From positions 62,001-126,000 of the forward strand of contig VZDJ01000063.1 in the NCBI GenBank assembly GCA_008694505.1: a stretch of DNA of 64,000 nucleotides, written 5' to 3'. The translations under genes and the position numbers were made by a program. Below the pieces are notes generated by a model. It worked only from the letters and a program-made list of their open reading frames with translations, was not told the origin of the DNA and did no database searches. Positions 24,701 to 35,805 of the stretch are shown here, in pieces; within the stretch, counting starts at the first letter, position 1; every line of letters starts with the position of its first letter. The DNA comes from Cyanoderma ruficeps (lineage: Eukaryota > Chordata > Aves > Passeriformes > Timaliidae).

Positions 24701-26726
24701 GTGCTTCCCTCCTCATCCTCCCGCTGACCCAGCCCTCAGGTGAAGGATTGGGCAGGTCTTGCTCCATCCCACGGAGGTTTTGGTAACCACTGCTGTTCCC
24801 TGGGGGTTCCCACCCCTCAGAATCCCACTGTGACATGAAAAGGAAGCTTCTGCAGTGCTTTAAGGGTGGGGAAAAAAAGTGATGCAAGCCACTTTTTTTT
24901 CCCTGCAGGGAGGAAGGCAAAGCTCGTTCCTTTGCAAAGTGTGGCTGGACAGCACAACCCACCCTGGCCTGGCTGTGGCAGCACGTCCTGCCCGTGTGAG
25001 CTGGGAAGAATCCAGCAAAATCAGCACTCCTTGGCAGCCAAGGACACCCTTCCCTGCCTTGCCAGTCCCAAACTCAAGCAGCCAGCTGCCTGCCCAAGGG
25101 ATTTAGTGAGGAATGGGAGCAGGCTGCATCCTGCTGCTGGGGCAGAGAGCCAGAGCACGGCTCAGGTACGTGCTGGGTGAGCCAGGGGAGCTGGGCAGGG
25201 ACAGGGCTCACCCACAGCTGTGCCAGGCCTGTGCCAAGAGCTGTGGCAGCAGTTGGAGTTGCCCAGACACCACGTCCTTGCTGCAGAGCCAGTTCTTCGT
25301 GGGCCAAGTGAAAGGAGAGCTCCACAGGCCGTCACCTCCTGCTGAATCCACGGGTGAGAGGAGTGCCAGGCTGGGTAGGACATGGAAATGCATCTTCTCC
25401 GGCCAGCATCGAGAGCAGCAAACTCTGTTCCCATGGTTACGGAGCAGCAACCCGTCAGGCCCCATCTCACATCACTAACTCTACCACTTAATTAACTGAC
25501 TGCTCGTTATTTCCCAAAATGAGCTCCTCCATCCTCCTGCTTGCCTGAAATTCAGCTTTCAGATGCTTTCTGAGCAGTGGTCTCGCTCCAGCATCCTGTG
25601 CTTCATTTACAACTCAGCAAGGATTAGAAAGACCTGGGGAGCAGCCCCAGGACTGAGGCAGGGCTCCAAGGGGAAGTTTTCCTTTAGGGGTGCAGTAAAT
25701 AGGATCACATCCACCCTGCTCAGCACAGAAATGTGCCTTTTTATTTCCAACGCCCTTGGCATCTGCCTCCCTTCAGACTTGTGCCAGCTAAAGGTCACTG
25801 GGCCCTGTCCTTGCATTATCTGCACGGGAACACACATGGCAGGGTCACACCGGGATGAGCTGGGTTATAATTAGTGGCGTTCATGAGAAATGACTCCAGT
25901 CTGGGCTGATATTTATGCACCTTTCTCCAGCCAGGGAGTTCACCCTGCTGAACACACACCGGGCTGGGTGTGCAGTGCTCTGAACTCCTCGTGAGGAGGA
26001 GTCTGGGACAGACCTGAAGGATTTTCAATGGGATATCTTGTCTCCTATGGATGAAAACCCACAGCACGACCATGCCATGGGGTGAGGGAGGGAAAGGATG
26101 CTGTCCAAGGCCTGGGAGGAGGATGGTTTTCTGTTTTCTCATTAAAAAAAACCCTCTAATCTTACCTCTTTTCTGTTCCCTACGCCTTTGCATCTAAAAT
26201 TTCCTCACTCCTTGCAAACCAGCCTTTCCCATGTGACTGCCAGCATCTCCTCCTGACCCTTAATCTCTCCCCGCTGCTGCTGCCTCACATTAACATCTCC
26301 CCATCCGAGGCTGAACAAATCCACACTCCAGAAAAAAAAAAAAATAAAAAAAGGGTTTAAAGAACTTGTTATTGTCAAGTGAGAGTCAAACGCTGGCACG
26401 CTCTGCCCTGCAGATAATTGCTTTGTGAAGCTCTCACTGCTGCTTCCCTCAGCTGCCAACTCTACCAGGGGCTCCTGGCAGGAGGTGAGGAGTGGCCAGG
26501 GTGGAGTAGGTGGACTGCATGTGCAGAATTTGGGGTGGGCAGGGCGTTCTACCCATAAAGGCACAGCTCTGGGACCTCTGGAATTAGGGTGGGCTGAGAT
26601 CAGAGTGTGGAGGCTGCTTTCCTCCAGGATGGGATAATCCCAGGCTGTGCATGGTGGGGATGTTGATTTTTTGGGGTGAGAGGTGCTGTGTGCCAGGTGA
26701 GGCCACTGTCCCCCTGTGCTCCTTAC
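21777..26726. other. NECTIN1: Intron between exon 8-prime and the ITIM exon
   Basis: Splice ends are GTAAGG (26726) and CCAG (21777). The first 180 bp beside the ITIM exon are G/A-rich on plus (pyrimidine on the coding strand). An imperfect inverted repeat lies at 24869-24903. An A-rich run lies at 26331-26354. No gene on either strand; the plus frame 23733-24353 has no domain or codon signature. Confidence 0.6.
24869..24903. repeat. Imperfect inverted repeat (hairpin)
   Basis: GGGAAAAAAAGTG (24869-24881) and CACTTTTTTTTCCC (24890-24903) pair with one bulged T around an 8-nt loop. Confidence 0.7.
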
Positions 26727-26837
26727 CAGTTTGTCACTGTAGGGAGAGGGCTCGGGGGCTGCCATGTCATAGTAGGGGGTCTGCAGAGGGAACTTCTGGA
26801 TCTCCTCCTCATGTTTCATGTTGTCCAAGTGAACAAC
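26727..26837 (-). CDS. NECTIN1: NECTIN1 exon 8-prime: tyrosine-rich tail segment
   Basis: Acceptor TTTGCTCCAG|GTT starts VVHLDNMKHEEEIQKF in phase 0. The exon contains PLQTPYYDM and PEPSPYSDKL, then the donor CTG|GTAAGG, phase 0. Length is 111 nt, 37 codons. YYDM fits the YxxM consensus for the SH2 domains of PI3-kinase p85, although a methionine after two tyrosines may be chance. In human HIgR, as I remember it, the homologous PYYD region continues to a stop shortly after a V-R-T-T stretch. Here reading through the donor gives VRST, then about 170 unconserved residues, so splicing onward is much more likely in this bird. Downstream exons available in phase 0 are 21776 (ITIM exon) and 19929 (microexon). 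Confidence 0.9.
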
Positions 26838-27291
26838 CTGGAGCAAAGGGGAGAGAAGAGGGATGAGAAGGGAAAAGGTTTTCCTCTGGCACAGCTCGGG
26901 GCAAGCTCTGCTTCAGGTGACACCACAAGCAAACACCAACTCCTTCAGGCCTCAATAGCCACCAAAGGGACAGAGCAGGATCCAAATTACAGCTTTTAAT
27001 TAGTGCCAGACTCTGGAAATTCTGGGGGGACAATCACAGAATCACAGAATCATAGAGGCACAGAACAGTTTGGGTTGGAAGGGCCCTTAAAGATAATTCG
27101 TTTCAAACCTCCCACTAGACCAAGTTGCTCAGACCCCCATCCAACCTGGCCTTGAAAAATCCTTTCTGGCCCTCAAACTCAAGCCAGGAACTTCTTTGCT
27201 CTTGCAGCCCCCATTTCCCAGAATCCAGGCACTGTGGACACTGCTTGGAGGCAGTTTTCCATGCCAGAGGCAGGAATTTGCAGGTTTTTAC
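26838..27291. other. NECTIN1: Short intron carrying a CR1 fragment
   Basis: Intron between exons 7-prime and 8-prime (GTAAAA to CCAG). More than a quarter of it is the CR1 fragment at 27032-27160. The rest shows nothing recognisable. Confidence 0.8.
27032..27160 (-). mobile_element. CR1 LINE 3'-end fragment
   Basis: Begins with ATCACAGAATCACAGAATCA, which is the reverse complement of the terminal 8-bp repeats of CR1. It continues with GTTTGGGTTGGAAGGGCCCT, CACTAGACCAAGTTGCTCAG and CCATCCAACCTGGCCTTGAA, all standard for the 3' region of avian CR1 in reverse orientation. It is heavily 5'-truncated with no ORF left, as most CR1 copies are. This is the clearest lineage marker in the window. Confidence 0.95.
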
Positions 27292-27379
27292 CTGGATGTC
27301 TTCTGGAGTCAGGTGGCTTTTCATGTCCTGTTTCCTCTTGGGTGGAGGGGCAGGTTTGTGGGATGGAGGGAGGTCAATC
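27292..27379 (-). CDS. NECTIN1: NECTIN1 exon 7-prime: cytoplasmic tail segment
   Basis: Acceptor CCCTGCAG|G completes Leu after DHD, then reads IDLPPSHKPAPPPKRKQ and ends SHLTPEDIQ at the donor CAG|GTAAAA, phase 0. Length is 88 nt, 29 full codons. It is proline-rich and basic, with PAPPPKRK resembling a class of SH3-ligand sequence. The PEDIQ end followed by VVHLD in the next exon is shared with the human HIgR tail as I recall it, so this is an old and conserved alternative tail. A CR1 fragment sits about 130 bp to its left in the following intron. Confidence 0.9.
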
Positions 27380-29208
27380 CTGCAGGGAAAGAAGAGGCTG
27401 CTGAGTAGAAGGCATGAGAAAAGGTTCTGCTGCTTTGATGTGCCCAAGGACTTGATTGTGTTTGTCACCAAACTGCCAATACAATCACATAGATTATCCT
27501 CAGGAACTCCCCGCCGTGCCCTTTGTCTCACCCCCATTGGAATTGTTGATGGAAATAAACTCCCTCCAAGCGTTCTGTCCCTACAAAAGACAAATCCCCG
27601 CGTCAGATTGCAGATTCCGGGGGCGTGGCTGGGATACCTGCAAACCATCCCTGGGGAGGTGCTCTGTGAGGTACCAGACTGTGCTAACAGGGGGATGCCA
27701 GCCCCTCTTCGGCAGTTTCTCTGGGATGGCAGCCCTGCCGCGGCTTCCCAGGAGGAATTCGAATCCTCCTCATGGACATGCTCTGCCAGGCAGGGACATT
27801 AATCCCTGACCCTCGCCAAGGATCAGCTTTTACCCCAGAGCATAGGGATTGGCAGCCACGATAATCCCAGCCTAGAGACTGTCTCTGCACATTCTGTTCA
27901 CATGCACAGATGTGTCTAATCCTTTTACAAAACTTATTAAAACTCTGATCCACTAATTAGCCGGCTCCCCCCCTTCCCTTCTCTCCCTGCAGACTCGGCC
28001 AGATCTGATGGAGATGGGCGCCTTCCCTTGGATTCCAGCGTGGGACCGGAATGTGCTGGTGGCAGGGAGGGCAGAACAGGTCCCCGGGGCTCTGTAAAAC
28101 ATTGACTTCATGGCTCTATAGAAAAGAAACGCTATTACCTTCGGGATCAGCCTCCACAATAGAGGCAGCACCTCTGCAGAGCCGGGCACGGCTGTGTTTC
28201 TATTCTCAGCTAAAGTGGCTCTTCCCTGAGCCTGGTGGAGGGCCATTGTGGGAAGTGGATTGTCAGGATGCATCTCGATCACAGGCCCGCTGCTGTTGAT
28301 GCAATTTCACCTTGTGGTGCTGGGTTTTGTTGTCTGTGCGCCTTTCTGCCTCTCCCGCCGCTTCCCCCGCTCCTCTCCCCGCTATCCTCCAGTGCCCTCT
28401 CTCAAATGGGATTAAATGGAGCACAAAATGTGCCCAAGGTGTAACAACAATGAGGTGGGGGGTGGGGGAACATAAAAGCAACCTGTGGGTGCTGGGCTGT
28501 TCGTGGGAGGGGAGGGAGGGGGTGAAGAGCCGGCGACAAGATGGAGCTGTTCAGCAGAGCCCGGGGTAAACGCTCCTAGAGAGGTTCCTGCTGCAGAAAG
28601 TGACCTCCACACCACTCAATTCCCTGCCCGGGATCTCTGCTGTCCTGTGCCGGCCACAGCAAAGCAAGTCCTGCCCCAGGGGAGCCCCTGTGGTGGCCTC
28701 GGTCCCTGCTGCTGATGGAGTTTATGTCACCCGAGGGTCCCAAACCGCAGTGCTGGTGGATGTGGACCCTTTCCAGATCCTTTGGGATGCATCCAGGGGT
28801 GCTCAGGGTCTATGAGAAACCCCTGTCTGATGGCAGGATGTGACTCGGCCTCATTCAGGAGCCTGAAGCCATTGAGGAAGGAGGAAAAGGATCCTCCTCT
28901 ACCCACACGGGCGGGACAGTGGCACCGAGCGTCTGCCCCAAGGCCGTGCCACAGCACACCCGGCACCTGGGGGAGCATCCCTGTGCTCCAGCTCCCGCTC
29001 CAGGCTGCTGCTCAGAGCTCAGACACAGGAGACAGACGGATGGGGAGCACCAGGAAGGAAGGGAAGCCGAACAGGGGAAGGAGTCACAGACACCAAGAAA
29101 ACATTTTCCCACCCAGTTTTCCCGTGGTGCGGGTAGCGGCAGGGCAGAGGTGCTGTCCCCGTCCCCACAGCAGCTGCAGCCCCGCTGGGCCGTGGCTCTG
29201 CTACTCAC
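27380..29208. other. NECTIN1: Intron between exons 6-prime and 7-prime
   Basis: Ends are GTGAGT (29208) and CTGCAG (27380). Sequence is mixed and mostly GC-rich from 27960 onward. I see no exon, repeat array or mobile element. Confidence 0.6.
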
Positions 29209-29356
29209 AGGTCGTGGTCAGTGTCGGAGCGGCTCTTCTGCTGCCGCCGGTAGACGATGATGACGGTGACGGCCACGCCGATGATGAAGACGGCGGCGAT
29301 GACGCCCCCCACGATCCCAATGATGCCTCCGGGGGCACTCTGAGGTAGCGGCTTGT
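29209..29356 (-). CDS. NECTIN1: NECTIN1 exon 6-prime: alternative transmembrane exon
   Basis: Alternative to exon 6-alpha. The acceptor GTGTTGCAG|AC completes Asp with the G of exon 5, giving VNVT-D-KPLPQSAPGG. A strongly hydrophobic helix follows (GIIGIVGGVIAAVFIIGVAV and on to VIIVY), then the stop-transfer YRRQQKSRSDTDHD. The donor GAC CT|GTGAGT is phase 2. Length is 148 nt. The YxRQQKS motif right after the helix matches what I remember of the human HIgR form (nectin-1 isoform 2), a membrane-bound isoform with a different transmembrane region and tail. It lies about 20 kb beyond the alpha exon, so choosing it requires skipping the whole alpha 3' end. Splice sites and phase are convincing. 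Transcript proof is lacking. Confidence 0.92.
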
Positions 29357-30162
29357 CTGCAACACACAGGGGAGCACAGGGAAGGGGGTTAGAACACCAA
29401 AAACACGGCTGGGGGTGGCGCTGGTACTCCCAGGGATTCCAGGAGTGAAGGTGGGGATGAATCCCAAAGCTTTCCCGAGTGTCCCTGTCCAGCGGCTCCA
29501 TGGAAGGAGCTGTTCCTATTGATCCCATTGAAATGCACTGCTCAGAGCTCAAGAGGGGCAGGAATTGTGGTACAGCTGTGTCTCCAAGGGTTAAACGCTT
29601 CCTCACTGCACTCTGCAAATTCATCTTCGGGTGTTTATTCCTGGATCCGCTTCTCTGCCTTTGTTCAGGCCTCAAAGGAAGAAGGGTTTGGGGAATAAAG
29701 GTGCTCTCAAGCATTCATGTGGACCTGCTGCTTGATACTGTTGAAGTATTTTGAAAGCCTTCTGCTGGGCTTTGTCCTCGCTGAATTCCTGGTGCTGCTG
29801 GAATGTTCTTAAAACCAGCTAAGGAGCAATGCTCACTTGATTGAGGTGGAGCAGAGGTTTGTGCACCCCAAATCATTCCCAAAAAAAACCCCAAAAAAGG
29901 ATCCTGAGTGCAGGATTTAGGGGCAGGAGGGATATGGACCCAATCTTGCATTTCATGCCCTGCTCTGTGACCTGGACCAGCTCCTTGGTGACAAACACGG
30001 GCCTCATCCAAAGGAAACCCATCCCGATGGGAAAGCGCTTTGAAACCGGCGATAAAAGGATTTAATTTGCTCTACCTTCCAACCTAATTAAACTTGAAAA
30101 CTAACTAATTGGTACTTTGTACTTACAACTCGGCAGTGATGAAAGGAGGAGATAATTGGGAT

Positions 30163-30190
30163 GGAGGAAGGAGGAGGAGGAGGAGGAGGA
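30163..30190. repeat. (GGA)n microsatellite
   Basis: Near-pure GGA repeat with one GGAA interruption. Confidence 0.9.
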
Positions 30191-31454
30191 AAAGATATTC
30201 AGGGGAGGGGAGCAAGACAGGGATGAGGGAACAAGGGGCTTTGTAGAACTTGGCTGTCACATCTAATTTTTGTACTTTCCTTAATGCCCTGGCTACTGGC
30301 TGCTCTCAGAGACCAGACTGGGCTAATGGATCTTATTCTGCAGCAATTTTGGCTTTGGGTACCAGAATCTCCCCTAAACTACCCATCCCCAAGGCCTCGG
30401 AATTAGGCCCACTTTCCATGTGCAAAGCAATAAACTGAAATGGATGTGGCTATAAAACATCTGCACACATCCCCAAACCACACAGGACGACAAAGGCAGG
30501 ACTTTTCAGGGTGAAAAACCTGCCTTTTACTCCCACTTCTCCTCCTTACTTATCCTGAAACCCCACGTGCCAGGTGCAATCTCCAAAGGATCATTTCCAA
30601 GAGAGTATTCCCAGGTCTCCCCTCCCAGCCAGCCTGCCCAGATTTGCTGCTGTCATCCAGGAGTGAACTGAGGTGTGCAAACATCTCCCTGGGAATCAAA
30701 CATCTCCCCCCCTGCTCCTCTGGTCGATCCCAAACTGCACAAAGCACTTGAGCTCCCAGCCCCACGCTGAGCAATTCAGCTGGGAATTGCTGTGACACCG
30801 ATGCCCCGTTCCCTTTCCCACAAATTCCTGCTTTTCTCCTGCCAAATTTTGACACCTTGGAGCATCCATTGGTCAGCATCCCACCTTCCCTGCTCCTTAA
30901 TGAAGAGCTCCGAGCTCTGTGTCCTTGGTGGCAGGATGCTGGAGCCATCAGAACCCGCCCTGGCAGCCACTTTTCTCCCTCTTCCCTCCTCCACAAGCCA
31001 CTGCACCTCGTAAATAACATTTGTGCCTGCAGACAGCTCTCTCACCGCTGACATCTCACCATCCAAACCTCCCCCCCAGCCCAGCACTCGGGGTTGTGGC
31101 TGTAAAGAATGTCCCAGTCACTTTGGCTGGGGCATTTCCCGTGATGGATTGGCCCCTGATGGCTCTGGGGATGGCAGGGACCCAGCCGGGAACGAGCAGG
31201 GAACATCAGCCTCCTGCTGCTGCTGTAAATCAGGTGTGTGTGTGGCAGGGGAAGAGGATGGAAGGAGAAGGAGGGAGAGGAAATAAGTAAATAAAATGGA
31301 TCTCCAGGAACTCAGGTGAGGCTGGGCAATAGCAGGAAAGGGGCTGAGAAAATTTAGAGGGGGAAGTGCAGCAGAAGAGGGAGAGGCGAGTACAGGGCAG
31401 TGGGTGAAGACAGTAAGGGAAGGAGGTGATGTCTTCAGATTTATCTTTCGTGTA

Positions 31455-31867
31455 TTTCAGGTTCTGTGCTGCCCAGGGGTGCAGCTCTGAGCTCCCAGTC
31501 AGTGTCAGCTCTGCACACAGCAGGGACACAAAACAAATCCTTCTCCTGCTGCACACCAAGGACAACACTCAGCCCCAAAAGCACAAACAAGGGTGGCTGG
31601 AGGGAGAAAACAAGAAGGATGGGACCTCACAGCCTGGAGCTGGAATTGGACAATTAAACCCCAATATGCAAATGGACCAAAACTTGTAAAATGTAAGACT
31701 TTGTGACCGGCTGTCCATTTTGTGACCATTTTGGGTCCACCTTGGGTGTAGCCCTGGCCAAGTTCTTGTCCTGCCCAAGGTGGATCCTAAAAGCCTTTTA
31801 ATAAATCTCTACTTTATTCTCCAGCTCTGTCCAGTCTCTGTTCCAGCTCAGCCTTCCCAAGACATCA
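31455..31867 (+). mobile_element. LTR-like element (probable solo LTR of an endogenous retrovirus)
   Basis: The right part reads as an LTR end: a hydrophobic-rich promoter-like stretch with ATATGCAAAT, then CCATTTTGGGTCCACCTTGG, then a polyadenylation hexamer AATAAA at about 31799, a pyrimidine-rich R/U5-like segment and an end in CATCA at 31867. This is the layout of avian ERV LTRs as I remember them. The left border is uncertain, and I find neither a clear terminal TG nor a target-site duplication. There are no gag, pol or env remnants on either side. It lies antisense to NECTIN1. Confidence 0.5.
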
Positions 31868-32682
31868 GAGGGGAGTGAAAGCATGAAGGAGCACAAGGAG
31901 AACTGCAGATCTGCAGATATTTGGGGTGGTTATGAGAGTCCCTCCTCCTTTCCAGGCTGTCTGTATGAACATCCCAGTGTCAGAGCCTGTCCCAGGGCTG
32001 GGTGGCCTCGCAGGGACAAGCACCAGAGCAGGACACAACCCTGTGACAACAAACCCTGCCCTTACACGTGCAGCTCCCCTCCTGGGGACAGTCTGAGCCA
32101 TCAGAAATGTTGGTCAGGGCCTTGCAGGGGTCCAGGCAGGGAGAGTCAGAGGTGATAGTGCTAATTGCTGGCAAGAAGAGGAAACCCCAGGAGGTGAGGA
32201 AGATAAATGACAGAAGAAGATCCTGAAAGAGCAAGGAAGTGCCCAGGATAGAAGAAAATGAGAATTAGAGAGAAAACTTCCTTTATGCTTGCTCTTCCCT
32301 CTTACTTTTTTTTTTTTCCTTTCAAACGTATTTTTTTATCTACATCCACTGTTTATTTCCCCCTGGGGAAGTTGGTACAGTTTGGAGAGCACCACCAGGA
32401 TTTTTCTGGAGGGGAGGGTGGCTGCAAAAAGGGGCATTTCAAGTCAAAGAGGAGAACACCAGAAAAGCCTCAGGAGATGCCCAGAAGTGCCAGATGAAGA
32501 TTCAGTTCCACTGACAGGGCTTTTGGGCAGCCCTGGGAAGATGTTTGCAAGGCCAGCAAATCAGGATCAGAATAAATTGGCAGGACAGCTCAGGGGCCTC
32601 CAGACGGGAGTGGGAAAAGGCTTTGCCAATTAAGAATGCAAACCCCCGTGCTCTGTGTCACGCTTGAGCAACTTAAAACTCT

Positions 32683-32721
<39 letters not shown>

Positions 32722-32725
32722 NAAA
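32683..32725. repeat. Poly-A run with an ambiguous base
   Basis: About 38 consecutive A, then N at 32722, then more A. True length is probably unresolved. Confidence 0.9.
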
Positions 32726-33029
32726 AGGAAAAAGAGAAAAGTTTGTGTGAAGCAGTTGGCAATGAGGCAGGTACCAGAGAACCCAGAGGGGCTCAACAAA
32801 CAGCTCAGCCTTATCTGGATGTCTGAGGGCTGCTGGGAAACTCCTCGCTCCTGCTGGAAGCTGAATTAATTCACAGTATTACAATTAAGGAGAAAAGAAG
32901 GGCGTCCCACCCCCAGTCTCTTTCAGAGCTGTTTTGCTCATTACTTTGTTCTCCCACGGCTCTGGTGGAGATGGAGGCAGACCCGGGGAAGGGAGGGAAG
33001 CTTTATCTCTCCATAAACATCATTCCCAG

Positions 33030-33480
33030 TCACCTGATGGCGTGTGCGTGCATTCCCCGAAAGGAACCGCCGGCAGAGGAAGATCTTTGCACCACCCAGA
33101 CCAATTAAACCGCTCTGCCAAGTGCTGATACCGCCATTCACCGGCCCCGGAGCTCAGCGAAACCACATCCCAGTGGCTCCCAGAGGATGAGGGATGCCCG
33201 CTAGACATGGATATGTATCCCGGCGGGATGCTCCGGGCTGGGTGACGGCACCGAGCTGATGGCGCTGCCGATGACAAACCCTTTGTCCCAGCAGCCCAAA
33301 CAGCCTCGGGGCTGGTGGCTCTGTCGGGACTCGCTGCCAAGAGCCAGGCCAGCGTTTCCCGGCGAGGGACAAAGGGACAGAGGTACCCCGGCGGGGACAC
33401 GGCGCAGCTGCCGGAGCCGCAGTCAATAATCGCCGGGGCACAGCGGGACGAGCAGCTTGCGGGAGAGCAGGAAGGATGAT
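33030..33480. promoter_or_regulatory. CpG-rich intronic patch
   Basis: By eye roughly 35-40 CpG dinucleotides lie in 450 bp, far above the flanks, with no recognised repeat and no coding logic. It lies about 3.7 kb upstream (coding sense) of the distal transmembrane exon. It could be a small CpG island acting as an internal promoter or enhancer. Confidence 0.4.
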
Positions 33481-35645
33481 CCCCAAGGCAGCGAGCAGCC
33501 AGGCAGAGATGGAGCCACTGGAAGGCGTCCAGGGAAGGCTGTGGCAGAGAGGGAATGACTCACTGGCTCTTGGTGTGGAGGGAGTGATGTGGAGGAATTT
33601 GTGAAAGGAACGGGGAGATGGGCGTCTGTCACACTTTGGGAAGTGAGGTCTCCTTCCTCAGAGCTACTGGATTGGCTGGGACATTTACTGGGACACTTGC
33701 TGGGACATTTACTGGGTCATTTGGCTCATGAAGCAGCCTTGGCTGTTCTTGGGATCAGGACTTGAGGGTGGGATATGCTGCATCCCTACCAAGGGTCTGG
33801 GCCTGGCTTTGTAAAGCTGGGCTCCCGCAGCTCATTCTGCACCTTGTGCACCCACAGGGACATCCTGAGTGGGTGGGATGGAGCAAGGCTTCATCTGGGG
33901 GACACGGCTGGGTCTCACACTGGTATTCTTTCTGTTCTGACTTCAGCTGCCCCAAGGAGAACCTGAGCCCCATCTCATTGCTGAGGCACTGACCTGCATC
34001 CCCCAGGTGAATCTGGAAGCTGGGCCAGTCTCAGGGCTGGTTTACAGCAGCTCCGAGCTAATTTGTTCCAAGAGAGCTGCACACCCTTCTCCTGTCTTTA
34101 CCCCCTCCTAAATCCAACCCGATCCCTCTTTACTTCCCACCACAACACACAACCCCTCCGATAAACCCTCTGCCCCGAGATCTGCCTGCACCCACAACCA
34201 ATTCCAAAGCAGGGTCCCCTTTCCATTTATCACCTCCCCACAGGGAGCAAATCCCCATCAGCTTCATGGCTGGCTGGCCAAGGCACTCAGCAGTTGCTCA
34301 CAGCCCTGGGAAGGGATTGTGATCCTCCTCTTGTGTGCTGGCAGCTCTGAAGCTGCTGGAGCCGCCAGCCTTGTTGGGTTTAACATAACCTCGGTGCTCC
34401 ATCCATCCCTGCTCACAGCTTTTACAGCAAAGCACTCTGTCCCCAGCACAAACTAAGCCTGTCCCCAACCCGGACTGTCACCACGACCTGGTGGAAGGAG
34501 ACATTTTGCTGGACTCTTTCTGCCTGCTAGGCCTTGGAGCGAGACAATGAGCTCAGATGATGCATATTTATAATACACACCCCACCTGACACATTCCAGG
34601 GAGCCTGAGACAAGTTCACAGAGCTAAATTAAACCGAGTTGAAAAGCTTGGCAGAACAAATACTTCCCCGGTTTGGTTCTGCAGGCAGTTGGCTAATCTG
34701 AGACACGCTCCAGTGGAACACACACCCCCAGGCACAAGCTGGTGCCCAGCCTTGTTGTGTTGATGCCTTTTGTTTGCAAAGGGTTAATGGAAAGCTGTTC
34801 CCGGGAGAGCCCGAGGTGGAGCTGAGGGGGCAAAGGGGAGGAAAAACAGCGGGGCTTGCAAGGCCCTGGGGGTTTTAAAGGGATCTGAAGCCTGAGGGAG
34901 GAGAGGTGGGCTCCGTGCATTCAATGAATCCCTTCCAGGGACAGCCAGGGATGAAAGGGATTGAGGAGGGCAAGACCCTGCTGGGAAAGCTGCTCCAGTG
35001 GCACTGGACCATGCATGTGTGAGGCTGAAGTGCCTTCAGCCTTTCATTCCCCGGCTCCAAAAGCTTCCCAGGCCTTGCTTTGATCCTGGTTTGAAGGGGA
35101 GAGGAGAAAGGGAACACAGCAGCTCATTCTGCTCCCACCCAGGCCCCCTCAGACCCTGCTCCAGCTCAGACCCTTCCCTCACTGCAGGTGGAGGTGACCA
35201 GGCTGCACTTGACAGTGCAGTTCTGTCCTGTGCAAACACAAACCCTCGTTCCACCTCGATTCCTGGTTTGCAGCACCACTCAACCCCTGGCAGGATCCAG
35301 AGGCAGCTCTGACACCGAGTGCTGCTCATCTGGAGCAGCAGCCCAGATGAAGGAGGGGCAGCTGGACCTCAGCTTGGGGACCAGGAGTGATTTGTTAGGA
35401 AAGGCAGCTTTTCTGAGCAGGAAGAGTGCCTGGGCTCCACTAGGAGACAAAAGCATCATGTTGGTAATTCCCAGGCGAGTTATGTAACCCCAGCAAACTT
35501 CTACACATGCCCAGGGGAAAAGTTTTCACCTGGGCAGGGCCTTTTGGATGTGATTTTCAACATTGTAATGAAGACAGTTCAGCTGCAGGATGCACAGACC
35601 TTGAAGGCTTTGCCAAGCTAGCAATGTACACACAGACATCCATCA

Positions 35646-35805
35646 ACATCTTGACTTAATACATCCTTAAGGCTTGTTAGGTTCTGGAGCAAGGGATGCT
35701 ATCTGCTGTCTGCTCCACTGCTAGACAACAACATCTTCATTTACCACATCCTTAAAACTTGCTGGTTCCAGGATGTCCTTGGCTGAGGGATGCTGCCTGT
35801 TCCCC
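35646..35805. repeat. Diverged direct repeat, about 82-bp unit, 2 copies
   Basis: CAACATCTTGACTTAATACA and CAACATCTTCATTTACCACA start two copies that both continue CATCCTTAA, then GGGATGCT, then CTG(T)CTGTTCC-like sequence. The surrounding 35560-35990 stretch looks like an old transposable element or LTR that I cannot name. Confidence 0.6.

Noticed and set aside
26205..26726. Read-through end of exon 8-prime as the main C-terminus
   Set aside because: Gives about 170 residues without conservation or motif, whereas a consensus GTAAGG donor and in-phase downstream exons are present. Kept only as a link to the human HIgR end.
27125..27802. 225-residue plus-strand open frame
   Set aside because: Starts in the CR1 fragment and runs antisense through exon 7-prime; composite of unrelated pieces.
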